Assembly (NCBI GenBank): GCA_964397085.1
Contig: CAYNHH010000027.1
Location: 1-11,748 of the forward strand
Length of the DNA: 11,748 bases
DNA from: CAILAD01 sp964397085
GTDB taxonomy: Bacteria; Patescibacteriota; Saccharimonadia; CAILAD01; BJGX01
Reading direction: 5' to 3'
The position numbers and the translations under genes were made by a program. Shown piece after piece: positions 1-7,301 of this stretch. Position 1 is the first letter of the stretch. Every line of letters starts with the position of its first letter. Under the pieces are notes generated by a model that searched no databases, was not told the origin of the DNA, and was given only the letters and a program-made list of their open reading frames with translations.

Positions 1-3000
1 CCCGTTGCCGTAGTAACGGTGCTACCTGGACCAGATTGAGACACATAGCCTGTTACACCATTGAGCATTGTTACTGTTCCGGCCGTAGTAATATTGACCG
101 CAAAACCATCAGAAGCTATATTGGTACCACTAAAAGACTCTGTCCCGATTAATGCTAGGACATTATTAGTACCCTTATTATTAGCCGTATTGGTTGCACC
201 CGTCGGAGTAATAGTAGTGAGTAGATTGACTCCATATGTAAAATTTGAGGTTTCTGTACTTGCGGTCACTACCTCTAGGCCATTACCACAATCAGAAAAG
301 CCCAGTAGAGCATTACACTGAGCAATTGAGCCCACATTTGCATCAGAACCAATTTGTACTCTATTGACTACATGCAATGAATCATCGGTCTTCAACAGGT
401 TGGCATCAGCTCTATACAGATTAGTATCATTTGATGTACCAAACCCTATACCCGTTGCAGCAGTGCCAGCATTACCCTGTAGCCAGAGCGTCTGAGTACC
501 GGCAGTATCAATCGCTATTCCGTAGCTGCTACCACCTTCAGCCTGTGCACCCACAAGTATGCCGTACTGAGTAGTAATAGTACCGCTATTGCTGCCTGGT
601 GATACATATAATCCCATCGATGTAGCTACAGTACCGCTACCACCATTGTCTAGAAAGATCCTAATTCCCTCAAGACTAGCAACTGTATCAGAACCATTAT
701 AGATGGCCTGAGTAGCAATACTAATTAGGCTAGAAGAATCAATATCACTCGAGCCAGAATCTATTGAATTGTAAAAGCCAAAGTAGAAGCCAACACCAGA
801 GGGGCTAGCTGGTGAAACGTTACTAGATGAACTCAGACCCGTACCAAAGAACCCAGAAGTGTTTTCCAAGCTTGACGTAATCACCACTACAGGATTAGTA
901 GTAGTAGCGCCTACAACCTCAAAAATAGCACTCGGTGAATTGGTACCAATACCAACTCTTTCGTTAGTAGTATCCACACTAAATATTGGCGTACCACCGT
1001 CAGCGTCGAATATTTGGAACCCAAGAGTTGAGTCGGTAGAGTTTTGGAAAATAGCTTTCCCGCCGTTAGGGGATACAGTAAACACATTGGTACCGGCAGA
1101 CTGCACCGCGAATACACCATTGGTACTGCAAGATGTCACACATTGTAAATTCACAATAAAACTTGCATCAGTAGTTGTATCAGCAAATGTGAAGGCGATA
1201 TTGCGCCCGTCTGTAGTAGTAATCGTGTTACCAGACGTAGCATCATAGGCACTTTGTAGTGTAGTAGCACCACCAGATCCACATCCTGCATCAGTAGTAT
1301 TACAGAGTACCTTTACCGTTCCATTCTCAATCACACTTATCTTGTTGGTGGTAGAGTTATAAAACATTCCACCGTTGAGTGCAGATAGGTTAGTTGTGGG
1401 ATTTGCCGTAGCACTATCTAATTGAAGAATTGTAGTAGCCGTATCTGTACCCGTACTATTGCCTATCTTGATGAGGTTACCACCACTTCCGCTACGTGAA
1501 GCAGTATCCGCTGAAAAGAGAGTCTCTGTACCTGCAGAATCTTTGATAGAAAGTGCAGCATTAGAGTTAGTGGCATTTTGCAATGCAAGCGCACCACCAT
1601 CTGCAAAAGTTGCAATGGCTGTACCATTATCTCTAAAAACTGCAATATTAGTTGTGAGTGCTACATTATCGACACTTAAGGCGTCTGCAGCATCTCTGGC
1701 TCGTATGTCTACCAAGGCATTAGCTGAAGAGCTGTGGCCAATTTGCACGCGTCCATCAGTAGATACAATTCTGACATTACCATCGGCAACACCGTTACCA
1801 CCATTAAGTATTATAGTTCCACCAGTTAGCGCTCCACCACCAGTAATATTGACATTCCCACCTGTAGACAGACCAACACCTCCACCCCCAGTTAGGTTTA
1901 ATGCTCCTCCTCCAGAGTTACCTTGCAATCCAGCGCCAGAGATAATAGATATTGCGCCACCAGTACCTGAGGTAGTATTGGAGCCATCTGCACCTAAGAT
2001 AGAGAGTGCGGCCCCTGCTGTTGCGGCAGTTGTGGTATTGGCAATTTTGATTGTGTGAGCAGCTTCCTTTGAGAAATACAGGTCACCATCAGTCTGAAGG
2101 ATATTCGCACCACCTCTATACAATGTTGCGTCTTTACTACTACCAAATGCGATTCCTTTCGCTGAAGTGGTTGCACTTGCATCATTACCAGCGATCCATA
2201 CGGTTTGATTAGTGCCAGCACCAGCAGCAGTGTCTACACGAAGGCCATAGTTTGTTACACCTACTGTTTGAGTCTTTATCCAAGCGCCATAATTTGTTGT
2301 AATTGTCCCGCCGCCACTTAGTGTTGCTGTTTCAATTGAAAGACCAGATGCAGTAGTATAGGTTCCCGCAGTGCTAAGATCAATTAAGGCTTTAAAGCCA
2401 CTAACAGCAGTTTGTGTTCCAGTAAACAAGAGTGAACTCACGCTTCCATACGTACCTACCGAATCAGTTTGACCGCTACCGGTAACGAGTGCTACGCCTG
2501 CAGTACCATAATTTACATCTCCAGAGTGAGCAACCCCAGCAACCCCCATTACTGTGCTTGTCCCACCAGTATCACCTTGAGCAATTCCATAAATACCATA
2601 CGTGTTAAGTACCGCAGAGCCACTCGCGCCAGTTCTCGCAACACTTACAAGCATACCTCTTGTATCATCGGTCCCCGTGGTAACAGCTCCAGTATCGGTG
2701 TTTGTCCATATTGAAGCAACTTCCAATCCTGCCGTAGATGAGGTAGACGTATAACTAGCGTTAACTACACCTGCATTATCAAGTGTAAGTACGTTTGTAC
2801 CATTTTTTTGTAACTGCAAAATATTTCCACTTGCACCAGTCTTGTTTAGGAAGACGGTTGCAAGTGTACCAGAGTCTACCTGTACTGCAGTAGGAGCTAT
2901 TTGTACAAACTTACTCCAGTCTAGTCCGCCCAGCTGCTTGGCATTGATTGCATATGGCACAGCGGCAAGGCGCCTAAAAGGTGTCATTTCACCATCCCAA

Positions 3001-3464
3001 CTTGGCGATCCAGTACCACCAATATTGATACTTAGCCACAGTGTATCTTGGTTCCAGTCTACGCTAGTACCAAAGGCAGTCACTGAGCCAAGATTGACAG
3101 AAAAGTAACCATTCTTTACAGTCACCATGTTGCCACCAGTACGGGTCTCGGTCCATTTGAGTGTACCGCTACATGGGGGAGTACCACTTGTCACACACCC
3201 TGTACCATCTTGATATATCTTGAATTCCATATTGTAAGTGCCGTCAGGCACAATCGCACCGGTACTGCCAAGTAGGCGTGCTTGGTAGTTTAGTTGTTCA
3301 TTGATGCCGGTTGCGGCCTTGGCTTGAGGGGTAGAGGAATGGCTAATCCCTATCGAGAGAATAAGAGCGAATACGACAAATAGACCAATTACAAGATTGG
3401 CCTTTCGCGGTCTGAATTGTCTCAGCTGTACAATAAGATTTTTACTTTTTGTGTTAGCTTGCAA
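1..3464 (-). CDS. Giant secreted repetitive surface protein / adhesin-like, C-terminus off the left edge
   Basis: The minus strand is open without a stop from 3464 to the left edge, giving 1154 codons and no end. The start is TTG at 3462-3464: an in-frame TAA lies one codon upstream (TAA TAC TTG), GAGGG at 3471-3475 is a good ribosome binding site 6 bases away, and no ATG or GTG occurs until after the export signal. Residues 23-41 are strongly hydrophobic and follow several Arg/Lys; AKA-A at about 48-51 is a likely signal peptidase site. The mature N-terminus (about 55-170: NYQARLLGSTG, DGTYNMEFKIYQDG, WDGEMTPFRRLAAVPYAINA) is a domain I recognise from Patescibacteria surface proteins and tail-fibre-like proteins. 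The rest is Gly/Thr/Ser/Ala-rich beta-structure with a glycine repeat (502-571), a duplicated module (373-463 and 950-1032) and the fibre-like motif RVGIGTNSPSA near 835. It is probably exported and surface-exposed, perhaps in attachment to a host cell (inference). The unseen C-terminus could hold an anchor or an autoproteolytic fibre chaperone. Confidence 0.85.
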   Translation of the reverse strand, partial: MQANTKSKNLIVQLRQFRPRKANLVIGLFVVFALILSIGISHSSTPQAKAATGINEQLNYQARLLGSTGAIVPDGTYNMEFKIYQDGTGCVTSGTPPCSGTLKWTETRTGGNMVTVKNGYFSVNLGSVTAFGTSVDWNQDTLWLSINIGGTGSPSWDGEMTPFRRLAAVPYAINAKQLGGLDWSKFVQIAPTAVQVDSGTLATVFLNKTGASGNILQLQKNGTNVLTLDNAGVVNASYTSTSSTAGLEVASIWTNTDTGAVTTGTDDTRGMLVSVARTGASGSAVLNTYGIYGIAQGDTGGTSTVMGVAGVAHSGDVNYGTAGVALVTGSGQTDSVGTYGSVSSLLFTGTQTAVSGFKALIDLSTAGTYTTASGLSIETATLSGGGTITTNYGAWIKTQTVGVTNYGLRVDTAAGAGTNQTVWIAGNDASATTSAKGIAFGSSKDATLYRGGANILQTDGDLYFSKEAAHTIKIANTTTAATAGAALSILGADGSNTTSGTGGAISIISGAGLQGNSGGGALNLTGGGGVGLSTGGNVNITGGGALTGGTIILNGGNGVADGNVRIVSTDGRVQIGHSSSANALVDIRARDAADALSVDNVALTTNIAVFRDNGTAIATFADGGALALQNATNSNAALSIKDSAGTETLFSADTASRSGSGGNLIKIGNSTGTDTATTILQLDSATANPTTNLSALNGGMFYNSTTNKISVIENGTVKVLCNTTDAGCGSGGATTLQSAYDATSGNTITTTDGRNIAFTFADTTTDASFIVNLQCVTSCSTNGVFAVQSAGTNVFTVSPNGGKAIFQNSTDSTLGFQIFDADGGTPIFSVDTTNERVGIGTNSPSAIFEVVGATTTNPVVVITSSLENTSGFFGTGLSSSSNVSPASPSGVGFYFGFYNSIDSGSSDIDSSSLISIATQAIYNGSDTVASLEGIRIFLDNGGSGTVATSMGLYVSPGSNSGTITTQYGILVGAQAEGGSSYGIAIDTAGTQTLWLQGNAGTAATGIGFGTSNDTNLYRADANLLKTDDSLHVVNRVQIGSDANVGSIAQCNALLGFSDCGNGLEVVTASTETSNFTYGVNLLTTITPTGATNTANNKGTNNVLALIGTESFSGTNIASDGFAVNITTAGTVTMLNGVTGYVSQSGPGSTVTTAT
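369..615 (-). repeat. Internal module copy 2 of the giant surface protein
   Basis: This is the partner of the module at 2074-2346. It has the same order of blocks, with small gaps in three loops (after the first Gly-Leu strand, inside the DTA-G-TQT stretch, and before GIGFG). It is followed by a RVQIGSDAN segment resembling the RVQIGHSSSAN segment near residue 571, so a short IG-motif strand recurs between modules. Confidence 0.75.
1752..1961 (-). repeat. Five glycine-rich beta-strand repeats in the surface protein
   Basis: Residues 502-571 contain five degenerate units of about 13-17 residues, each starting with a Gly pair or single Gly, then a short alternating hydrophobic strand, then a Gly-rich turn: GGAISIISGAG, GGGALNLTGGGG, GGNVNITGGGA, GGTIILNGGNG, GNVRIVSTDG. 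This pattern fits a beta-helix or fibre shaft in which each unit is one rung. That is inferred from periodicity; no metal-binding RTX consensus (GGxGxDxUx) is present. Confidence 0.7.
2074..2346 (-). repeat. Internal module copy 1 of the giant surface protein
   Basis: Residues about 373-463 of the large surface protein align with residues about 950-1032. Shared landmarks in order are GTITTNYG / GTITTQYG, YGLRVDTA / YGIAIDTA, QTVWIAGN / QTLWLQGN, KGIAFGSSKDATLYRGGAN / TGIGFGTSNDTNLYRADAN, and ILQTDGDL / LLKTDDSL. The two copies have clearly diverged in DNA, so this is an old protein-level duplication rather than a recent DNA repeat. Confidence 0.75.
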
Positions 3465-3502
3465 GTATTACCCTCGTTTTTATGAAAAGCTTGTGCTTAA
3501 AT

Positions 3503-3531
3503 ATTATCTCTTAACATCGAGAAGAATACAA
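3503..3531 (-). promoter_or_regulatory. Putative promoter of the giant surface protein
   Basis: Read on the minus strand, TTGTAT (3531-3526) and GATAAT (3508-3503) are separated by 17 bases. The predicted transcription start is about 3496, leaving a leader of about 32 bases that includes the GAGGG ribosome binding site at 3471-3475. The gene therefore appears able to be expressed independently of the regulator gene 116 bases upstream. Confidence 0.5.
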
Positions 3532-3580
3532 TGCTTATGTTAAATGAAAAATAGTAAAATTCACAATTTTGTACTTTATA

Positions 3581-4250
3581 TTACACTCTGAAGAGTGTTG
3601 GAATTTTTGAATCTACAATTTTGGTAAAATCAATGTAAGTATGTCCATTCTTTTTCCAGTACACTCCAGCTTTTTTAAATTTACTGAGCTTGGCACTAGT
3701 AGCTTCTCTGGTTGCACCAACAAGCATGGCAATGTCGCTGTGAGTAATATTGGCTTCAATCTCTACAGTACCCTTAGCTCCGTTGTTACTAAGTCGCGTT
3801 GCAAGATAGTAGAGGATAAAGTATATTCGTTCCTCTAAGTCTGAGCTTACCAGGCTCACTATTCGTGCGGTAACATTAAGGTAGCCCTGTGAGAGCACAC
3901 TAAGTAGCATCAGGAGTAAGTCGGCTCTTTTACTAACAAAGTCCATAAGCTTGCTGTGATCTACCTCGATACATGTGACATCAGTAAATGCTTTATAGTA
4001 ATACGAAGTATGAGCTGGGAGTGGGTTCATTAGCCAGTCAATTGGGTATATGTGATTCTGAGAGAATAATGCAACAGTCCTTTCCTCGCTTTGCGAACTG
4101 CAATCATAAATCTTGACTACACCAGAAACGATCGACATAACTTTACTATTGTTGTCTCCTGGTTGAAAAATAATATCACCCTTTTTATAAAAGTGTTTTT
4201 GACCTTCGCGAACAAAAAAAGCTATTTAGATCTGTAAAACTATTTGTCAT
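3581..4250 (-). CDS. Crp/Fnr-family transcription regulator, frameshifted near the N-terminus at a T7 run
   Basis: The continuous frame from ATG at 4138 gives 185 residues, but it lacks the first strands of the cyclic-nucleotide-binding-type domain. Reading upstream in the same frame gives VREGQKHFYKKGDIIFQPGD, the classic start of that domain. The natural start is ATG at 4250, preceded by AGGGG six bases away; it reads MTNSFTDLNSFF and then goes out of frame at the seven T (plus-strand A7, 4214-4220), stopping at 4185. Removing one T joins the frames into 222 residues, the usual Crp/Fnr length. The effector domain spans about 15-125. The C-terminal winged helix-turn-helix (about 165-215) has recognition helix GATREATSAKLSKF, keeping the CRP Arg-Glu pair. 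There is no Fnr-type N-terminal cysteine cluster and no clear cAMP-binding signature, so the effector is unknown. It lies between two surface-protein genes on the same strand. The T7 may be a sequencing error, a phase-variable tract or a slippage site. The reading as a regulator is firm. Confidence 0.88.
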
Positions 4251-4289
4251 AAATTTCCCCTGATTAGACTTTATGAAAATCATCCGAAT

Positions 4290-4318
4290 ATTAAGTATAG
4301 TATACAACAATCAAGAAG
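4290..4318 (-). promoter_or_regulatory. Possible promoter/palindrome upstream of the Crp/Fnr gene
   Basis: The 91-base gap between the Ig/PKD gene and the regulator contains AT-rich promoter-like elements on the minus strand (TTGATT, TATACT, TAATAT), but their spacing is not ideal. An 11-base palindrome GTATA-G-TATAC lies at 4295-4305 and could be an operator or simply an AT-rich -10 region. The regulator could equally be read through from 5265. Confidence 0.3.
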
Positions 4319-4341
4319 TAGTACATAAGATACTTGGAGTA

Positions 4342-5265
4342 CTACAACCGACGCTTTACTAGATAATGTCTTTCAATCAAAATACCAGTCACCATACTCA
4401 ATGAACTTACGACAAATAGGAGCAGTATTGGCCACGCGGCAGTCAAAATGCCTCCCGTAAGCGCTACGATGTTGACAGGCGAGTTGATCTCTCCATTGAC
4501 AATTATGACAAACTGCAGGTATGCAGAATTGCCGGCCGCATCAGATACCTTTATGACTACAGTATATGTACCTGGCTTTTTATACTTGTGCTCACTCATA
4601 AATTCCGCATCATTCGAGCGGCTATAGATACTGCTACTACCATCTCCCCAATCAATGCCTACGGCGTAGGGTGGAGTGCCACCATTAAAGCTAATAGGGA
4701 GGTGAAAAACTTGATTAGGGAACACTCCCTGTACAGTGTAGTCGTAGTTGATCTTCAACTGAAAACCAACTGTTTGCGGTCCGGTAGTAGGAGAGCTCTC
4801 TGGTGGAATAATCACAGGAGGGGCATTGGGAGGAGTATAATATACCGTTACTGTGTCAGAGTTTGGGCTGGGCTGATTGAGTCCGTCGTATTGACGAGCA
4901 ACTAGATCGTTGCGGCTCTCAAAAAGGTCTGCCTGCAAGCTCCAGCTACCACTAGGCTGACACAGTGCTGAGCCTATGAAGATAGAATTACTAAAGACTT
5001 TTACTATAAGACCCGCAATACATGAGCCTTCTATTGTAATGAGCTTGGTGTCGAAATTGGCACCATTTATTGGAGAGTCTATAGTGGGTGCAGTAGCCGG
5101 AGGAGCTCCAGGTACAATTGAGTTGATATTGATAATTCCAGATTGGGTCTGAACAGCTGCCTGAGCTGACTGTGAATTGTATATACAGCAAGAAATAAGC
5201 ATCCCCACAAGCAAACCAACACGAATAACACGACCAAAATGTTTTACAAAAGAAGTATATGGCAT
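4342..5265 (-). CDS. Membrane-anchored surface protein with bacterial Ig-like and PKD domains
   Basis: A 307-residue exported protein. Residues 1-36 form a signal peptide (basic start, hydrophobic 13-29, AQA-A near 34-37). A bacterial Ig-like domain spans about 59-143 (PTIDSPINGANF opening, VTVYY closing) with Cys82 and Cys102, which could form a disulfide outside the cell. A Pro-rich linker (143-165) leads to a PKD-like domain at about 166-257 with the hallmark WGDGS (206-210) and HKYKKPGTYTV (226-236). A single membrane helix (about 269-297) and a short basic tail ending KRRL anchor it, with the domains outside. Such proteins usually bind other surface proteins or sugars; the partner here is unknown. 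It starts only 47 bases from the oppositely oriented gene at 5313. No Shine-Dalgarno is visible; the -10 box is 8 bases from the ATG, so the transcript looks leaderless. Confidence 0.85.
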   Translation of the reverse strand: MPYTSFVKHFGRVIRVGLLVGMLISCCIYNSQSAQAAVQTQSGIININSIVPGAPPATAPTIDSPINGANFDTKLITIEGSCIAGLIVKVFSNSIFIGSALCQPSGSWSLQADLFESRNDLVARQYDGLNQPSPNSDTVTVYYTPPNAPPVIIPPESSPTTGPQTVGFQLKINYDYTVQGVFPNQVFHLPISFNGGTPPYAVGIDWGDGSSSIYSRSNDAEFMSEHKYKKPGTYTVVIKVSDAAGNSAYLQFVIIVNGEINSPVNIVALTGGILTAAWPILLLFVVSSLSMVTGILIERHYLVKRRL

Positions 5266-5270
5266 CTGTA

Positions 5271-5309
5271 TTTATTGTAGCATAAGCACGTAATTTCGAT
5301 TACAATAAA
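5271..5309. promoter_or_regulatory. Symmetric divergent promoter with 9-base inverted repeat
   Basis: TTTATTGTA (5271-5279) and TACAATAAA (5301-5309) are exact reverse complements 21 bases apart. Each arm holds an outward-facing -10 box, TACAAT: on the plus strand at 5301-5306, 6 bases before the ATG at 5313, and on the minus strand at 5279-5274, 8 bases before the ATG at 5265. The minus copy is preceded by TATGC, an extended -10. Predicted transcription starts fall 0-2 bases from both start codons. No good -35 hexamer is visible on either side. Confidence 0.65.
5288..5305. promoter_or_regulatory. Degenerate CRP-like dyad at the 5313 promoter
   Basis: ACGTAA-TTTCGA-TTACAA has the same GTAA-N6-TTAC core and spacing as the two perfect dyads at 6097-6114 and 7328-7345, and it also overlaps the -10 box (5301-5306). 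Its left half matches TTGTAA at 4 of 6 positions and the right half matches fully. As the weakest of the three it could be chance in AT-rich DNA, but it lies at the equivalent promoter position of a gene of the same protein family. Confidence 0.4.
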
Positions 5310-5312
5310 TAG

Positions 5313-6056
5313 ATGTATAAAAAGCACAAATTTTTCGTGTACAAAACTATTTCTGCAATTGCAGTACTCTCATTACAAGTCTTGTATCCTACGGCACTTA
5401 ACGCCGCAAACTCTACTAACTTTCAGGTACAGGAAGACTTTTTGGGCGCGGGTGGGGTCATCGACTCATCTTCTGCCAACTACCAGTCTTTTGACAGTGT
5501 TGGCGCAGTGGGGGTAGGTGATGCCGAGGGTACTCTATATAAGACACAGTCTGGCTATACTACCACTGACGACCCAAGCCTGACATTTGTGGTCAATACA
5601 TCTTCAGTTAGTCTAGGTGCTCTCACTACCGGATCAACTGCCACGGGCACTGCTACCTTTAGTGTCTTAAACTACACAAGCTATGGATATATAGTACAAG
5701 TTATTGGCAATCCACCGTCCAATGGAGGACACACACTTACAAATCTTGCATCACCCACAGCTTCTGCGGCTGGTACTGAGCAGTTTGGCATGAACTTGGC
5801 GGCAAATACATCACCAACTACCTTTGGTGCAGCGCCGGTACAGGTGCCTAGCAGCTCTTTTAGTTATGGTGTGGCAGCGGCAAATTATAACACTGCCAAT
5901 CTCTATAAGTACGTGGCCGGTGACACGCTAGCCTCTGCACCCAAAACTTCTGGCCAGACCAATTTTACTGCCTCATATATAGCAAATGTTGCAGTAGGGA
6001 CACCTGGTGGTAGTTATTCGGGCCAACAGACTCTAGTGGTAGTAGGTACATATTAG
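5313..6056 (+). CDS. Secreted protein sharing the C-terminal domain of the two downstream paralogues
   Basis: A 247-residue exported protein of unrecognised function. The signal peptide spans about 1-31 (KKHK start, hydrophobic 12-24, LNA-A cleavage). The mature N-terminus contains a short segment (NFQVQEDFLGAGG, SANYQSFDSVGAVGVGD, TQSGYTTTDDP) resembling repeats seen in small CPR secreted proteins. From about residue 88 (SLTFVV) to the end it aligns with the C-terminal halves of the next two genes: shared landmarks are SLTF, LGALT/LGTVT, GYIVQ/GYSIT, TEQFGMNLAANT/TSQFGINLRANT, the late Tyr/Phe segment, and TASYIAN with a final beta-strand. It lacks the cysteines found in the paralogues. There is no Shine-Dalgarno; the -10 box TACAAT is 6 bases from the ATG, so it looks leaderless. 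It is probably a cell-surface or secreted structural protein. Confidence 0.82.
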   Translation: MYKKHKFFVYKTISAIAVLSLQVLYPTALNAANSTNFQVQEDFLGAGGVIDSSSANYQSFDSVGAVGVGDAEGTLYKTQSGYTTTDDPSLTFVVNTSSVSLGALTTGSTATGTATFSVLNYTSYGYIVQVIGNPPSNGGHTLTNLASPTASAAGTEQFGMNLAANTSPTTFGAAPVQVPSSSFSYGVAAANYNTANLYKYVAGDTLASAPKTSGQTNFTASYIANVAVGTPGGSYSGQQTLVVVGTY

Positions 6057-6070
6057 GTAGATCTATGCTG

Positions 6071-6100
6071 TTGACAGAGTAAAAATGCTTATGCTATTGT
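6071..6100 (+). promoter_or_regulatory. Strong promoter of the first tandem paralogue
   Basis: A consensus -35 TTGACA (6071-6076) and -10 TATTGT (6095-6100) are separated by 18 bases. The bases before the -10 read TTATGC, an extended -10 (TRTGN). Predicted start is about 6107, leaving a leader of about 50 bases. The same arrangement recurs at 7302-7331, which supports the call. Confidence 0.75.
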
Positions 6101-6114
6101 AAAAGGGATTACAA
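6097..6114. promoter_or_regulatory. Perfect CRP-like dyad over the -10/+1 region
   Basis: TTGTAA-AAGGGA-TTACAA is a perfect 6+6 inverted repeat with a 6-base centre. It overlaps the -10 box and spans the predicted transcription start, a position expected for a repressor. The inner form TGTAA-N6-TTACA differs from the E. coli CRP consensus TGTGA-N6-TCACA by one base per half-site. It is preserved in the paralogue's promoter with a single changed base in the centre. Confidence 0.6.
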
Positions 6115-6156
6115 AAACTCGTCCACAAAAACATAAAAATATCAGGAGACACTTCA

Positions 6157-7248
6157 GTGTTAAAAAATAGTATCAACAAACTTATTCAAAAGAGCAACCA
6201 ACTTGCAGTTGTTGTATCTACTTTGGCAATTATGCTAATGCCGTTCTTATCTACAGCCACCACTCAGGCTGCTCAGATTACCTCACGTAAGGTCACTCTC
6301 AGTACCTCTACCGGGGCAGCTACGGGTGTACAATACGATCTTAGTACTGCTGCTCTACCTACCACTGGTACTGCAGTAAAGTCAGTAAGTCTTACTGCCT
6401 GTACCACCGCATCGAGTACCTGTACTACACCTACTGGCTTTGTTAACTCTTCTTCTACTCTTGTAGCACAGCCAACCGGCTTAGGTGCAGCTTCTGGCTG
6501 GACAGTGAGCACAGCTACAGCCGGTAGTCTACGAATAGTAAATGCTGCAAATGCTACCACACCATCAGGTACTGTAGGGGTGAGTTGGGGAGGCATTACC
6601 AACCCAACTGCCACCAATACAACCTTCTTCTTACGTATGACTACCTATTCTGATGCTGCGTGGACTACACCACTCGATGCCGGTGTGATTGCTGTCTCTA
6701 CATCAAACGCAATCACAGTAACCGCCTCAGTTGATGAGTCATTGACCTTCTGCACCGGTACTTCAGGTATTACATCTTCTAGCTGTAGTGGCGCAACCGG
6801 CTCCAGTGTAGCTCTAGGTACCGTTACCCCAAGTACTACTGGCTCTGGTACCTCTCAAATTGGCATTACTACTAATGCTGGTTCTGGCTACTCTATAACA
6901 TACTTTGGCCCTACACTGACATCGGGCGCTAACACCTTTACTGCAATTGGCGCAACAGCAGCAGCTTCATCAGTAGGCACTTCACAATTTGGCATCAACT
7001 TACGAGCTAATACCGTACCAACTATCGGCTCTAATGTGGCTGGTGCAGGTTCCGGTACGCCTACCACCCAGTACAATATCGTCAACAGCTACGCCTTCGT
7101 AGCCTCAACCGCTACAAGTATCGCTAGCGTTGGTGCAGCAGATGCCTTCCGTCTTTACACTGCCTCATACATAGCCAATGCCGCTGCTTTGCAAGCACCT
7201 GGCTCATATACTACTACGTTGACATACGTTGCTACCGCCACATTCTAG
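6157..7248 (+). CDS. Secreted Thr/Ser/Ala-rich surface protein, tandem paralogue 1 (WxL-like C-terminal domain?)
   Basis: 363 residues of unrecognised family. The GTG start is fixed by AGGAG at 6144-6148, 8 bases upstream, and by identity with the paralogue's start region. The signal peptide covers about 1-38 (NKLIQKSNQ, hydrophobic 16-31, TQA-A). The mature protein has two beta-rich parts: about 40-185 (containing TTFFLRMTTYSD) and about 186-363, the domain shared with its neighbours. Four cysteines (82/89 and 199/210) sit in two short loops and are matched in the paralogue, suggesting two disulfides outside the cell. The C-terminal domain has the general layout of Gram-positive WxL wall-binding domains, with GYSIT where W-x-L would be; this resemblance is tentative, and its strongest support is the DUF916-like gene downstream. 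There is no membrane anchor or sortase signal, so it is released or held by other surface components. Confidence 0.85.
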   Translation: MLKNSINKLIQKSNQLAVVVSTLAIMLMPFLSTATTQAAQITSRKVTLSTSTGAATGVQYDLSTAALPTTGTAVKSVSLTACTTASSTCTTPTGFVNSSSTLVAQPTGLGAASGWTVSTATAGSLRIVNAANATTPSGTVGVSWGGITNPTATNTTFFLRMTTYSDAAWTTPLDAGVIAVSTSNAITVTASVDESLTFCTGTSGITSSSCSGATGSSVALGTVTPSTTGSGTSQIGITTNAGSGYSITYFGPTLTSGANTFTAIGATAAASSVGTSQFGINLRANTVPTIGSNVAGAGSGTPTTQYNIVNSYAFVASTATSIASVGAADAFRLYTASYIANAAALQAPGSYTTTLTYVATATF

Positions 7249-7301
7249 GCAAGATTAAGTAAAGATAGTCTCCAATAGATTAAATAAGTAAGAGCTTTTT
7301 G

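Noticed and set aside
1459..2058. CRISPR or satellite-like repeat suggested by the recurring accacc/gtagta texture on the left side
   Set aside because: There are no fixed-length repeats or spacers; the texture comes from Gly/Thr/Ser codons of the repetitive surface protein.
1..3108. Plus-strand open frames at 61-321, 859-1248, 1459-2058, 2469-2714 and 2842-3108
   Set aside because: They are antisense to the continuous minus-strand surface-protein frame, have no ribosome binding sites or recognisable domains, and reflect the Thr/Ser/Ala codon pattern of the real gene.
3525..3546. ATGCTTATGT followed by TTAAAT on the plus strand, a possible promoter reading antisense into the regulator gene
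   Set aside because: It resembles the extended -10 context of the other promoters, but has no -35 and no downstream gene in that direction; not enough to call an antisense RNA.
3556..3570. Inverted repeat AAAATT-CAC-AATTTT between the regulator and the surface gene
   Set aside because: The arms are only A and T in an AT-rich gap, with no GC stem and no fit to the GTAA-N6-TTAC site; too weak to call a terminator or operator.
3581..4250. Alternative genetic code as an explanation for the early stop in the regulator
   Set aside because: The early stop is TAA and the domain continues in another frame, so a single-base shift explains it; elsewhere all frames are consistent with the standard code.
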